The notes under the pieces: generated by a model
The model's input: the letters and a program-made list of their open reading frames with translations, nothing else
Databases searched by the model: none
Told to the model about the DNA's origin: nothing
Assembly (NCBI GenBank): GCA_963989245.1
Contig: OZ022353.1
Coordinates: 27,470,593 to 27,534,592, forward strand
DNA length: 64,000 nucleotides
Source: Nansenia antarctica
Lineage: Eukaryota; Chordata; Actinopteri; Argentiniformes; Microstomatidae
Reading direction: 5' to 3'
Shown here: piece by piece, positions 1-13,900 of the stretch
How the letters are laid out: every line of letters starts with the position of its first letter
Position numbering within the stretch: the stretch's first letter is position 1
Program-made: the position numbers and the translations under genes

Positions 1-479
1 CCTGCCCTATTTACCACTGTGCTGGTAAACCTCCACTGCCAGGTGTATAGATACGTTCCTTGATCCAAAAGGCTCCCTGATGTTTATAGATGCAGGGTGT
101 TGATCCTAAATTAATATTACGTATGTGTGTTACACAGGGGAGTGAGTGAGAATGTCTATATTTACTATCTACACTACCGCTAAAACGTTTTAGAACACCT
201 CTGTTTTTGTATTAAATGTAAGCAGTTCAAGTCTAGTGAATGACCTGGAATGGAACACAAGTAAGCGGTAAAAAAGTAAGCCAGAGGTTAAAGAAAAGGT
301 TTAGCTTACCAAAAACTGAAAAATAATGTACATTTCAGAGCCAGGGAACAACTTACAGCCTTTCTGCAGCAATGGAAGTAAATTAATCCTTGAAAGTTGA
401 TGCAAACAATTGCTATAGGTGTCCCAACTTTTGTTCATTATTTACAAACCCTCTGTCTGTATAAAAGCAGTGTTGGAAC

Positions 480-1575
480 TAGGGCTGGGCAAACGATCAA
501 CATTTCTTTTTCGATAATCACAAGAATTAACGATCAATTATCGATTAATTGATTAGCTTTTTTTTCATAAAAAAAAAAAACTAGGGCAGAAATAACAAGC
601 ATGTTTTCCTTGGGGAAAAAACGTTATTTTGTATTCCATCCAGGCATTCCATTTCACAAAGCATTTCGAAAGAAAAAAATATCTGCGAGCCATAGCGTTA
701 GCCCAGTAGGCTGCCCACACGCTGAGTTGCTATTGCACACATTCATTCATTCACATTCAAACTAGACACTACAGTCAGATAACAATCCTCTTAAACAAGG
801 CAGTGAGTAGCCTAAATTGTTTAACTTAAAAACACATTTTACGTTATAAATAAAAATATAGTAAAATAAGTAACTCACCATAGGAGCAGTAAAAAAACAG
901 TTACTCACAAATAGGAGGATGACTGAAAACGTTAGTGTCCTTAAGAGCGTCCAGCTTAACTTAAATTTAAAATCCAGCGAGAGACTGTAGGCGGCAGGCC
1001 TACTGGTTCTTGTTCAGAAAGATGATCATGTTAACATGTTCAGGGGTGAGAGACGAACGCAATCTGGTGACAGTTAGGCCAGCCACAGAAAATACTCGCT
1101 CCGAGGGCACCGAGGTTGCGGGGATGCAGAGGTAGGTCCGCGCTAATTTGGCCAACCTAGGAAACCTTCTTTCGTTCAATTTCCACCAGTCAGTTGGGCC
1201 GCAGTTCAGGCCCGCAGAAGGCTCCCTCAGAAAGGTGCAAACTTCTGTTTCGATGAGGATGTCAGCAGCAGCGCCTGCTGCGTATTGCTCCCCGAGGAGC
1301 TGTGCCATGGCGCTGACCGGAGCAGGTGAATTACTGGAGGTTACACTAACGTACGGGAACTGCATCATGCCGTACTGCGTTGCGAAATTCAATGCGAAGG
1401 CAAATGCAAAGTTCATTTCTCACACATAACGTGGACAAACTAATTTCCATTATTATTATTATTATTAATTATAAATTACACCAATTTATTAATGATTATC
1501 GAGCAAAATATTTTGTGATCGACCAAGATCCTTATCGATCAATTATCTATCGTCGATCATTGATGCCCACCCCTA
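480..1575 (-). mobile_element. hAT element with 8-bp TSD, internally deleted
   Basis: Ends are TAGGGCTGGGCAAACG and, reversed, TAGGGGTGGGCATCAA. The TSD GTTGGAAC lies at 472-479 and 1576-1583. On the minus strand 1000-1416 encodes the C-terminal hAT dimerisation region (PSERVFSVAGLTVTRLRSSL, ending IIFLNKNQ). The rest of the transposase is gone, so it is non-autonomous. A shorter relative lies at 53616-54254. Confidence 0.92.
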
Positions 1576-1939
1576 GTTGGAACAGACTGTTACTACACAC
1601 TGAAGCATTATTTGAACCATATTGCACTGCAAGAAGTAATATATCGCTATCGTATTGGAGAGAGAAAGACAATTGCAAAGTTTACTACACCACCAAAAGG
1701 CACTTGGAAACTGAAGGATACTCTGGCAGGAAGTGGTCCGGCAGACCCAAAGCCACAACAGAATCAGAAGACAAGCTTCTGAGAGTCACCTATCAGCTTG
1801 CGTGATAGGCGGCTCACAGGACAATAGCTTCAAGCACAGCTTAACAGTGCTCGAAGTAAGCAAGTCTCAGTTTTGTCTGTAAAGGTAAGACTTCAAGTTG
1901 CAGGTTTGACGGGTCGAGTGGCAGTAAAGATGCAGTACT

Positions 1940-2085
1940 GAATGGCAACATAAGAAAGAGTAGACGGATGGACAGGAGGGTGGAGGATACCGAGTCAGTG
2001 GATAGAAGGGAGAAGGATTCAACAGAGGCTAGGGAGGATAAGACAGAGGAAGGGAGAGTGGTGGGGGAGAGAGGACATAGGTTAA
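1940..2085 (-). mobile_element. L2-like LINE scrap
   Basis: Sequence such as GTGGATAGAAGGGAGAAGG and GGGAGGATAAGACAG closely resembles the longer minus-strand LINE at 25540-27560 (around 26930-27000). Confidence 0.55.
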
Positions 2086-2092
2086 ATGGTAA

Positions 2093-2230
2093 ACGGACTG
2101 CACTAATATAGCGCCTTTATCCAAAGCGCTTTACAACGGCCTTTCATTCACACACACATTCACACACCAATGGCGGCAAGCGTCCATGTCCATTAGTCGG
2201 CAGAGAGAGAGAGGGTAAATGGGCAATATA
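2093..2230 (-). mobile_element. truncated tRNA-derived SINE
   Basis: It shares CCAAAGCGCTTTACAACG and ACACACCAATGGCGGC with the fuller SINE at 7450-7672. The tRNA-like head is missing. Confidence 0.6.
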
Positions 2231-2307
2231 AGTTGTAGGTAGCACTCAATGCACTCAAGTAGTCCAAAAAAATGTTAATAGATTAAAGATACTTTAATGT
2301 TGGCCTT

Positions 2308-2361
2308 CCTCTCAGGCCTTCCTCTCAGGCCTTCCTCTCAGGCCTTCCTCTCAGGCCTTCC
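2308..2361. repeat. 13-bp minisatellite, about 4 copies
   Basis: The unit CAGGCCTTCCTCT is repeated head to tail within the Tc1 fossil. Confidence 0.9.
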
Positions 2362-3479
2362 TGGATGCCACAGATACTCTCCCTCGTCTCACTGTCAGGC
2401 GTCTTCGTTCCAGGAGGCTGACGCTCTTTGACCGGCCGGATAGAAATGGAGATTCTGTAATTACTAATGACTAACAGGCTTGCAGCCTCTCCCACCTGAC
2501 GATCAGTTAACGACCCGACAGGTCTACTCACTTAGTCCAAAATGTATTTGACAATGTCACAGCTGACCCGGCATAAATAGCTGCCGAAAAGTTGAAACTC
2601 CTCTCAGTGCAAATTGACAGCAATAGCCTTCAAACACAATTGCTTTCAATAGAAACTAGCTTCCAGGCCACAGAGCCTCAACAACAACCACCTCCAACTG
2701 GCAACACAGCTACCAATAACACAATGATTTATACAAGCTCTTAGACTTAATCTTAGCAGAAAGATAGCTTCTCATCCAGAATGTATTTAGCGTATTTGTT
2801 GTATTTATTTGAATGTAGTGCCATGCAATACCCTCTGGTTTACACCTAGTTGGTCAGGGGTTCATCCTACAGCAAGATAATGACCCCAAACATCCCTCCA
2901 GGCTATGTCAGAACTACCTTAGAAGAAAAGAACAAGATGGTAGGCTTCAAATCATGGAATGGCCAGCACAGTCTCCAGACTTAAACCCCATCCAGCTGGC
3001 TTGATCTGGGCAGAAGGGTGAAAGCAAAGCAACCAACAAGTGCAACACAGTTGGGAACTTCTGCAACAGTTTTGGGAAGAACTTTCTGAAAAATATTTGT
3101 GTTTCCATGTAGAAAGAATGCCACGAGTGTGTTCAGTTGTTATCTGCAAAAGTTGGTTATGAGTCCAAAAGTTTAATTAAATTGTGTGACATTTCAGAGT
3201 ACATTGAAACAATAAACTGCGTAAATTTCAATCAAAACTGGAAAAATGACGTGTTGAGGTGTTCTAAAACTTTTGACTGGTAGTGTATGTGCCACACGTT
3301 AGCAAAGCAGAACCGAAGTTGCGCTTCACACTCGTGTTTGACATGAGGATGGTTAGGCCTCAATGCCCACAAACTTGCCAACCTCAGAGATGAGACTGGG
3401 GGTTTTATCTTTTGACTTTAAAAGTGGCGGACCCTCTCCTTCCAGCCCCTACGAGACTCACCTTGTCTTATTATGACAG

Positions 3480-3723
3480 GAAAAACTGTATCCTGGCAGA
3501 CGAAATGGGTCTGGGGAAGACCATCCAGTCCATCACCTTCCTGTATGAGATGTTCTCCATGGGCCTGAGGGGTCCGTTCCTTATTATCGCCCCCCTCTCC
3601 ACCATCACCAACTGGGAGAGAGAGTTCCGCACGTGGTCCGAGATCAACGTCATCGTCTACCACGGCAGCCAGATCAGCCGGCAGATGATCCATCAGTACG
3701 AGATGCTCTACAAAGACCAGCAG
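3480..3723 (+). CDS. chd6: chd6 exon: ATPase motif I and Ia
   Basis: The exon opens with the last base of a split Arg codon, then KNCILADEMGLGKTIQS, the Walker A motif (helicase motif I). IAPLSTITNWEREF (motif Ia) follows. It ends in phase 0 with YKDQQ before gtgtgt. The acceptor is ttatgacag. The longer open frame upstream (from 3412) is intron read-through. Confidence 0.95.
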
Positions 3724-6700
3724 GTGTGTGTTCGTTTGTGTGCCACGATATCAAATATTGTGATATTTTGTGCGAATTGCTAAATTGTTCTCATACAGAA
3801 AATAGTCTCTAAAAGTGCTTGAGACTCCAGATATGTGCATTACTACAAGTGTAGTGTTGTGTTGACTTGCAAGACAAAGCACATCTAGCGGCTAGCTGTA
3901 AATTACATGGAATCCCAACCCGGGTCCGCCATTGTTTTCCGCCGTTCACACATGAGCTAAATGAGCTAAATGCCGGAAGATTCTCACACATGTCCCGGGT
4001 TTACACGAGCTACTTGAATCACGCATTCAACTGGATGCAGAACTGGACGTAGTAGACGTAAATTTGAACGAGACAGGCTCGTGAGACTGCCATATACTTT
4101 ATATCAGTGGTCTTCAACCGGGGGTCCGCGACCCCTAGGGGGTCCGCGACCCCTAGGGGGTCCGCAGAGGTACTGCAGGGGGTCCGCCATTTTTTGTCAT
4201 AATAATTGACATTTTTCACCCAAATAATCAGTGAGAATTACAAAATATAACAAAAATGATATTGAGTAAAGTACAAGCATTAATAGGCAATAATAAGCTA
4301 CCTTTGACAAAAAACTATTTACAAAATAAATGATGCCCATGATTCTAGAGTCTCACATAACGTCAGCTGAAAAAGAAAAAAAAACACACCTGTCTAGCAA
4401 GCTAGGTGTTGGCTAAAACGCTGCAGTTCGGTCTTCATTGCGAAATTAACGTTAATTAATAACTAGCATAACGTTACTAATTTAGTTAGTTTGATAATAA
4501 CAAACCCGCCTCTTTGCTTCTCTATGCGCCGCTATAACGCGCTCCTTTACCATTCCGAGGTCAGATGGCTTTCCCGTGGATCAGTATTGGCGCGCGTCTT
4601 TGAATTACATACAGCTATCCACGAGATTCTGCTACCGCGCGGAGCTGGCTGCGCATTTCAATGCATTTCCGCGGATTCCGCGGTGCCCTCGCCTGACGTG
4701 AAATGCGCAATTGTTGATCACTTGGAGGCTCTCGAAAGTCAATTTGAGAAGTACTTTTCTGAGACTAAGTCTTGGAGAAAGCACAAGACATGGATACGGT
4801 TTCCATGCAAAGACAATGCATCCGACGGCTCAAACCTGACCGCCGCTGAGGAAGATCAACTGATCGACCTAACCACAGACAGTACACACAAGAATGTGTA
4901 CGAGTCACAGCCTCTCACCCAGTTCTCGATGAGCCTCTTGCCTTTTGCAACAACTTATCTTTGTGAAAGTGGATTCTCCTCCCTCACCTACCTGAAGAGC
5001 AAATACTGTTCCAGACAGCAGTCTGAGGATGACATGATGCTCTGCCTGACAACCTCCATCTCCCCCAGAATAGACAAGCTGTGTACCACCAACCAGGGCC
5101 AGTCATCTCACTGAGGTAGGCATACCTGGCTTCCTGAAGCTAAAAGTTTCATTGTTGAAAAATAATAATAATAGAAAATATAAGCCTCATCAACAACAAC
5201 AACAACAACAACAACAATAATAATAATAATAACCAATCATAATTATGCATGAACGTTTTATCAATCATAAACACATATAGGCTAATAACCCAGTATATTA
5301 GTAATAACCCAGTATATAAATAGGTGAATACGGTGAAAGAAAAGGTGAATGAAGTAAATATACAAGTTATTATAGGCTTTAAAATGTGAGACATTTAAAA
5401 ATATATATTACATGTGGGGGTCCCTGTTCTGTTTGTCTCTCGTCCAAGGGGTCCTTGGGTTGAAAAGGTTGAAGACCCCTGCTTTATATGTATCTGCCAT
5501 ATATCATACCTCTGTGTATTTATCATATTTTTCACATTAATTTAACAGCGAGTCAACTCGTATTATGCTTACCATCACCAAGTTCGCTCGCCAACTAGCC
5601 AACTCCTTAACATCAGCGGACCAAACCAAAAGGACAAAGTGAGAAATTCCTCACTGTGATTGGTTAACTTGTTCCATGTGAAAACATCAGACATACGTAA
5701 CCCTTTGCGTGCCGGACCAGGGAAAGTTCAGGCTTCTGTTCACACCTAAGGCTTCCCTGTAAATTCCATGGAATTATACAAGGTCCTGACCAGGGAAAAT
5801 GCCTGATCGAATTTCCCTGGTCAGTCACATTCACACATACACCGTACCAGGTAAATTACATGGAATCTACTGGGAATGCTTGTATGTGTGAAAGGGTTTT
5901 TTGTTTCCCCAAACGATTTATAACACCGCCATAATAGAGCATGGTATTTTCCAAATTTACAGTATTCTTTTGTTTCTAAATAATACAAGTTCTAGATATG
6001 TTTTATGAGTATGAATTACATGACTCTGCAAAGCTCACTTTAAAACATTACCACCAAAGATAGTGCCTTCAGTAAGTATTCCCTCCTGGACGTTTTCCAC
6101 ATTTTGTGTGACCGCACAAAGTGTAATTAAAAGTAGGAGTGGGCTAGAGAGAGGTCAGAAACACTTTTTTTTTTTCAGCCTGGGGAATAAGGTGTGTAGG
6201 GCACAAGTCCAAGATGACTGCAGTTTTCCCCTGAACAATCCCATTCAGATGTTGAGTTAATACCTTTTTTGACCAAATATACCTATTTTCTCACCTTAAT
6301 TAGCATATGTCAAATTGAACCTGTTGTCTAGCTGTTTTTTCTATACTTTACCAATAAATATTAGGTCTACGGGTATGGTTCAAAATTGAGTTAAAAAAGG
6401 GTACATTTGGTCAAAAATATGGCTTAACTCAACATATGATGGTTTATACTATTTCTAGATTGCTTGACCCTCAAAACATAGGGCTAAACAAGAAATTCGA
6501 TTTTTCAGGGAAAACGGCATCTTGGATTTGTGCCCTGCACACTTCTTCTGTTCTTGGATCTGAAGCCGAAAATGTTGTAATTTCATGTCGAGATAGGGCA
6601 AATGGAATACAAAAAAACTAAATGAAAAAAGACCTGGGCAAAACAAAAAGTTTTTGACCATTTATAGCCCACTCCTGTTAAAAAGGGAAAAGCTGAAATC

Positions 6701-9064
6701 ACTTGAGACAATAAATATTCACCACCTTCCCTGTGACACTAAAATTAGCTCAAATGCAAACATTTCTTCAACAAGTTACTTGGTAAGTTGAATTGAGTCC
6801 ACCTGAGAGTGCAAACATAGTTTTAGATTTAGATTTTTAGGGTCCCTGAATTGAATAGGAATCAATGACACACTGGTTGTCACTACAAACTGAGGAAATG
6901 GAGAGGAAAACCGCTCAGGAATGCTACCTTGAGGGTGTGGTGACTTTGTTGAATATTGACAAAGTTGAATGGCTGAGAAGGAGAACTTTAGATGAGACAA
7001 TGTTGAATGGCTGAGAAGGAGAACTTTAGATGAGACAATGTAGCATTCCTGAGCAGTGTTTCCTCTCCATTCCCTCAGTTTGTAGTGAACCTCATCCACA
7101 ATTGATTCCTGTTCAAATCAGGGACTGTACGAAAACAAAGACTTTCAAAGAAATCCCAAAACTATTCCTTCCACTCAAGGACTCAATTCAACTTATCGAG
7201 TATCTTGTTGAAGGCCTTTTTGCATGTGTCACAGCAAATGGGGTAAATACTTATTGACACAAGACATTTCAGTAATGAATACTGCATCTAAACCTGTATA
7301 AATAACTTATCTATTTGAGCTGTTAGTAGTTAAGAGAGTTATAGTCTACGTAGCCTACGCACAACATCTGCCCAGAAGAAGCCATACCAGCCTGATAATG
7401 AGGACAAGAGATTACTGGTATGGGCATTAAGTGTCGATCATCATGATGGCACCAGTTGGACTGCACTTATCCAAAGCGCTTTACAACGGCCTCTCATTCA
7501 CACATTCACACACCAATGGCGGCACACATTCACACACCAATGCAAGGCGGGGTTCAGTGTCTTGCCCAAGGACACTTCGAGATGTGCCCAGCCGGGGCTC
7601 AAACCGCAGATCTGCCAACCTAGCGATCCTTAGACGGCGGCTCTACCTCCTGCGCCACAGCCGCCCCAGTCACAGTAGGTCACTATAGTGTCTTGGTCAA
7701 ATGTTTTGACTCAAGGTCTCAACAGTTGAGCAGAACCTATATTTGAAACCTTGATTCTGCCCTTTACTTCACTTAACCCTCAAGCATTCATATAGGTGTA
7801 ATAAGTAGTAGGGATGTCCCGATCCGATACTGATATCGGATATCGACCCGATATTGGTCCTGAATGCTGGATCGGGGATCGCACCAGAAAAAAGAAAGGC
7901 TCCGATCCGATCCTACTGTCATCCGCAGTCAAACTTATGTGTATAAGCGATGGGGGAATGAAAACAGTGAACAGAAACGCGTCGCGAGTCGCAGAAATGC
8001 TTCACGCGAGTCCTATATATATATATAGTCCTTCGGCATCTCCAACTGGTTCCACAGCTGCACAACAGCGGAGAGAAACGAGCTACAGAGAGTCGTGAGA
8101 ACAGCACAGAAGATCACCGGCGCCCCCCTCCCCTCTCTGGAGGAGCTGTACAAAACACGCTGTCTCAGGAGGGCCTCCAAGATCTCCAAGGACCCGACCC
8201 ACCCTGGGCACGAACACTTTGTCAAGCTGCCCTCGAACAGGAGGTACAGGACCCCGGCCGCTAAGACAAACAGACTGAAGAACAGCTTCTACCACAGGGC
8301 CGTCAAGGCCCTGAACACAGAAAAGGCCTAAGTTCTGGGCCCAGGACAGTCCGGACGGATTGTATGGCAGCTAGTGCTGAGGCACAAACATGTACATTTT
8401 CAAGCCTGCAAACTGTGACACTTTAAAATAATGTGAAAAAATACTTTTTGTGCAATATGACAACCCTAGTTGACTATCTGTGCAGTATAGTACAGTGGAT
8501 TGTGTACATAGCCTTTATTGATGTAAACCAGCTCCTTACCTTCTTGTGATTTTATGCATCTATGCTCTTTCTAAAATGTGTTTTCTTTTTCCTTTCCTAA
8601 ACACCAGGGGAGCCACCCCTCCTAAATTTCGTTGTTTGGTACCTGTACTGTAGCAATGACAAATAAAGTCCATTCCATTCTATATGCGCTTAAAATGCGC
8701 ATAGGGCTGTGTGCTTCCGGTTTCATTACAAAGAGGTTAACCCTATATGTGCCTGACGTCTAACAACATTCAAATGACTCTAACTTCATATTTTTTCGGA
8801 TTTCAATGTATGACACATCATTTGAAAGCTTATGATCCGTAGTTCCAATCCACAACACGTCGCATTTGTTGCTTTAATAAAGGCTGGCATTCTTTAATTT
8901 AACTGTTGTTGGTGTGGACTATATACTGGGGAGGTATTTGTTATTATTCAGGGGTAAAAAAATGTATACAAATATCGGATCGGTATCGGTATCGCCGATA
9001 CCCGAAGCCCAGGTATCGGTATCGGTAGTGAAAAAGTGGGATCGGGACATCCCTAATAAGTAGG

Positions 9065-9104
<40 letters not shown>

Positions 9105-10902
9105 GGGTAACCCTGTACACGGCATGTTCAAGTTCCACGGTGTGATCACCACCTTTGAGATGATCATGGCGGACTGTCCAGAGCTAAAGAAGATCCATTG
9201 GCGCTGCGTGGTCATCGACGAGGCCCACCGACTCAAGAACCGCAACTGTAAACTCCTGGAGGGCCTCAAGATGATGAACCTGGTAAGACACAGACTATTC
9301 CGCTGACCTGACTTGTCTGTAGCAGAGCTTTGGTCAGTTTCCTGAAAGCTTCCTAGCTACGGTGTACGATACCGTGTCTCTTTTGGAAAAGTCCCGGCCC
9401 ACTACTCTTCTAGACCAGAAATGTTCTTCATTTAACCAATTCCGTTCCTTCACACACAGAGGATTTACCTACAGACATAGCTTTTACAACTGGTGGCCAC
9501 CAGGGAGACAGATATCATGCAGATTTCATGTGGGTCCTTTACACTACAAAGGTTTTGGGAAACTAAACCCTGGTCAGTCAAGATGTATTGCAGTCATTTG
9601 GACTGAAGAGAAGAACATTTACCAATCAGACTCGAGGGGGGTGGGGGGTACCCGTTGAGTTAAAGTGATGGGATGTATAGCCAACTAATCACATCACCCC
9701 CATCTTTCAGCTGGCTCATCCAATCCATTTGATTTAATTGAAATTGAACTACATTTCATAAATACATTTTATACAAATTCATTGACTTGACTTGACATTG
9801 ACATTAATTTAACTCCACTCTTCTCTGCCAGAATTCTCAATCTTACCTGGAAAAAGTGCAGAAAACAAACACTTAAATACAACTATTATGCATTACAACT
9901 CTTTTCCATCACCCTCAGAATGGTCGAAAAAGGGTCCTTCTGAGTGGAACGTTGACATGGTAACTGTGTGTGGGGAGTAGTTCTTCTGTTCTGAACTGTT
10001 CCACTGTTTTCCCTGTAGGAACACAAGGTTCTGCTGACCGGCACTCCGCTGCAGAACTCTGTGGAGGAACTCTTCAGTCTGCTGAACTTCCTGGAGCCCC
10101 TGCAGTTCCCCTCCGAGAGCCTCTTCCTGGACGAGTTTGGAGACCTCAAAACAGAGGAACAGGTCAATCTCCTCTCTGATGGCCAACGCCATACAAACCT
10201 CTACTCCCATACCACCTATGTACCTTTAGAGATTGGACAGGTGTAAGCAACAGGGCGATATTTCCATGGCCTTGTCTATCAGAAGTTAAGGTGCAGCTGT
10301 TAACCATAATTCTTATATCGACCAAATCCTCTCGGATATTTACAAGCGCAATGGGGAGTAGGGGCTAGGGGTTGTTTTGGGGGGATTGAGGAAATGTTCT
10401 GTGATGGCCAATGGAGCCCTAGCTCCTATCCCAACCCTAACCCAATGCACAGACCTCATAACACCCCCCCTCCGCCCTCCCCCCTCCCAGGTGAAGAAGC
10501 TGCAGGCCATCCTCAAGCCCATGATGCTGCGGCGTCTGAAGGACGACGTGGAGAAGAACTTGGCGCCCAAGGAGGAGACCATCATCGAGGTTGAGCTGAC
10601 CAACATGCAGAAGAAGTACTACCGCGCCATCCTGGAGAAGAACTTCACCTTCCTGGCCAAGGGGGCCAACCAGCACAACATGCCCAACCTCATCAACACC
10701 ATGATGGAACTGAGGAAGTGCTGCAACCACCCCTACTTGATCACAGGTGTGTATCAGTTTCAACCAGCTTCAAGTTTTATTGTTCATTATTAGGTCACAT
10801 TACACAAGTGTAAGAGTAAAATTCTTAGGCTTCAGTTCATGACATTGCAGCACAAGACAATAGGCCTGCAACACACACAAATGCATATCAAACACACACA
10901 AA

Positions 10903-10941
<39 letters not shown>

Positions 10942-13900
10942 ACATACACACACATACAAACATAGATACATGAATTCATATGTACAGTGGGGTGCAAACA
11001 TTTGGTCACCCTTAGTCAAAATGCCTTTTACAATGAATATCTAGGTGAAAAGAAGCAAACCATCTAAATGGTACAAAGTTAAACATGACACATTTCATCA
11101 CATTTTAAAGCAAGAGTAATTTAGATTTGTAACTTTTTACAGTTTCAAAATAATAAAGCAAGGAAAAAGGCCTTGTGCAAAAGTTTGGGAACCCTGTCAG
11201 CTAGTACTTTGTAACTCCTCCTCGGGCAACTATAACAGCTTGCAAACGCTTCCTGTAGCCAACTAAGAGTCTTTCAATTATTGTTTGGGGAATTTTCCCC
11301 CATTCTTCCTGGCAGAACACTTCTAGCTCAGAAATATTCTTCGGCCTTCTTGCATGCACGGCATGTTTCAGATCTCTCCACAGATTTTCAATAATATTCA
11401 AGTCTGGGGACTGTGATGGCCATTCCAAAACCTTCATCCGTCTTTCCTGGAGGTACTTCATGGTTGATTTTGAGGTATGCGTATGTGAACTATCTTGATT
11501 CTGACATCCTTGGACAACTGTCTAGAGCAGGGGTCGGCAACCTTAAATGTTGAAAGAGCCATATTGGACCAAAAAACAAAAAAACGAATCTGTCTGGAGC
11601 CGCAATAAATGTAAAGCCTTATAATGAAGGCAACACATGCTGTAAGTGTCTATATAAGCTATTTTAGCCTACTATCGAAATAGTAGGATACAAATACATA
11701 AGCCTTAGCACATATGCATACAACCGAATGCAAACGTATTGTGCTTTACAAAAGTGAAACACTAGGATAGCGTAAAGGGGGTCTGGGGGGTTCCCCCCAA
11801 ACATTAAGTTAACAGAGTAGATGCAATTTCGTGTATTCTGGTGCCTTTTAACAAGTGGGTTGATACTTTTATCTGGCTATACTAGCCTGAGAAAAAATAT
11901 GGATACGTTTGTAATTTCATCCGGAGGAAGTGAGCAAACCAAGAGATCGTCAGCCAAAAAATAGACAAATCGACAGACTGTAGACTCCAGTACCAAACTA
12001 GCCTCCCTCGTCCTCTTTTCACTATTTTAAGTTAAACCCTCAGACCCACAGGAACGCCGGCGCTCCCAAATATCATACCTTCTTTAGAAGTTCATAATTC
12101 GGAAACGGTTTGAGCTAAAGACAAGCCGCTTTTTGCATTTAAAAGTAGGCAAATAGCGCTCACCGGGATGCTCCCGTTCATCGATGTGCGTCGCCGATGT
12201 CCGTATATAAATCTAGCCACAAAGTTGTAGACAATGTGGATAGTTTCTTGCTTTGCCTGCCGCAGTACTTCGTCAATCCCTGTGGATATAGGTCTACTCT
12301 TGAAAAAAACCTGTCACATCCAGTCTCATGTTCATTCATTCATTCATGTTGGGTCCAGTCAAAATGTATAATACTAGTCATGTGCCAACATATCCGAATC
12401 CTATTGGCCCTCGTACAACATTACAGCGTAAGCAGGGAGTTGTAGTTCAAGGAGAGAGACCGCGGCAACGTAAAAAATAAATAATCGTTGTTAATTTCCA
12501 TTTGTGGTCAAAGCCACAGGGAGCCACTGAAGATGGGCAAAAGAGCCGCATGCGGCTCCGGAGCCGCGGGTTGCCGACCCCTGGTCTAGAGGAACCCATG
12601 GTTTGTAACACCAGACACAACAGCCACCGCAGTCGGATACTTTAGAAGACATAGAGTTACTTCAGAACGTATAGTTCAACCTGGAATTCTATTCACCTGA
12701 TTCATTGAAGCCCTAATGAGTAAATCACCTTGGTCTGGGCCTTAGTAATCATCTTCTCAAAAGGTAACAAAGAATAATCCAAAAGGGTTCCCAAACTTTT
12801 GCACAGGACCCTTTTCCTTTTTTTATCATTAAACTCTGAAATAAAGAGAAACATTGCTTTACAATTTGCAGAAAGGTGTCATGTTTAACTTTGTAGCATT
12901 TAGTGTTCAGGTTTGCTCTCAATCAGTTGGAGATTAATTGTACCCAGGGTACTTGGGTACAGAGCTTTGTGGGGGTCTCCAAAATAACAGTGCGAAATGT
13001 TCTCATGCACGCGCGCGAATCATGCCCACACAGCGATGGGACTTACGAGTTTTAATTAGCCATAGGCTACTCATTTCACCACATCAACAGCACCACATGA
13101 AACAACAGCTATAAGCGATAGTCACGGGTATCTCGGCCAATCATTTAGTTGTTTTTGCTATACAGTCCATTCACTTTCCCTGTTAGCACGACACATTGTC
13201 CACATCTCCATTTCCAGTGACATCGCACCTGACATAAATAATCATGTATGCTCGTCCATGAATTGTGCTTTCATCTAATGTTATGCTACTACGAGAATCA
13301 AGTGGTTTGACATTAGAAATGAATTTGTTTTTCATCTCTTGTACAATGTGCTCTACAATCTGGGCACATGAATGATCGGATCGGTGAGCAGGGGCCAACT
13401 GTCGCGCCATTCATCTCATTAAGTTTCATAATTGGATTCAGTTTTGTATAAGGCATCCTTTCTTTAGCGACAGTATAGGCTGCCCTGAACGAACTAGTTG
13501 TCTCCTTATACATACTGGAGGTGAGTTCTGCTACTTTCTTCGGAAGCACTTGCTTTTGTTTGAGCTCTGCTATTTCAACGTTAGGTGTCATAACAGGTGC
13601 AGCTGAATTCAAGTTTGGTTTCTTGGATGAAAACCCGAAACTCATGGGGCGGCATGATGGCTAGCTACTGAATGTTTTCTTCTCAATAATCGTGTTTTCA
13701 CGTTCGCAAGCTCTCAACGATCATATTCTGCTGTTGCACAATATTCTACTGCGCCCCATAGTGTCTTGGTGGTAAAGTGCTGGCAGTCAAAGGCATACTG
13801 TCATTCACAGGAGATTAATGCTGGTGCCCGTAGTTCTTTTGGAAAACGTGTTTATTTTAGAATATTTATCATATAAATAAATATAAATAATACTCATTAT

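Larger units (their letters stand above)
172..3285. mobile_element. Tc1-like fossil with nested insertions
   Basis: Inverted ends CACTACCGCTAAAACG (172) and, reversed, CACTACCAGTCAAAAG (3285) are flanked by TA at 170-171 and 3286-3287. Decayed transposase pieces remain: an N-terminal HTH-like stretch around 1650-1920 and a C-terminal stretch (QQDNDPKH, MEWPAQSPDLNP) around 2865-2995, both on +. A hAT (480-1575), a LINE scrap and a SINE interrupt it. Confidence 0.85.

Noticed and set aside
1..171. Coding sequence for the exon before the Walker A exon
   Set aside because: I found no frame matching the expected chd6 sequence before the ATPase in the first 3.4 kb; the preceding exon must lie outside the window.
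4491..5114. Possible host ZBED-like gene
   Set aside because: It lies inside hAT ends with a perfect 8-bp TSD and lacks the N-terminal and catalytic parts; it is transposase debris.
8095..8331. Small independent gene (78 codons)
   Set aside because: It is the C-terminus of the LINE RT also found at 16108-16599 and 56630-57271.
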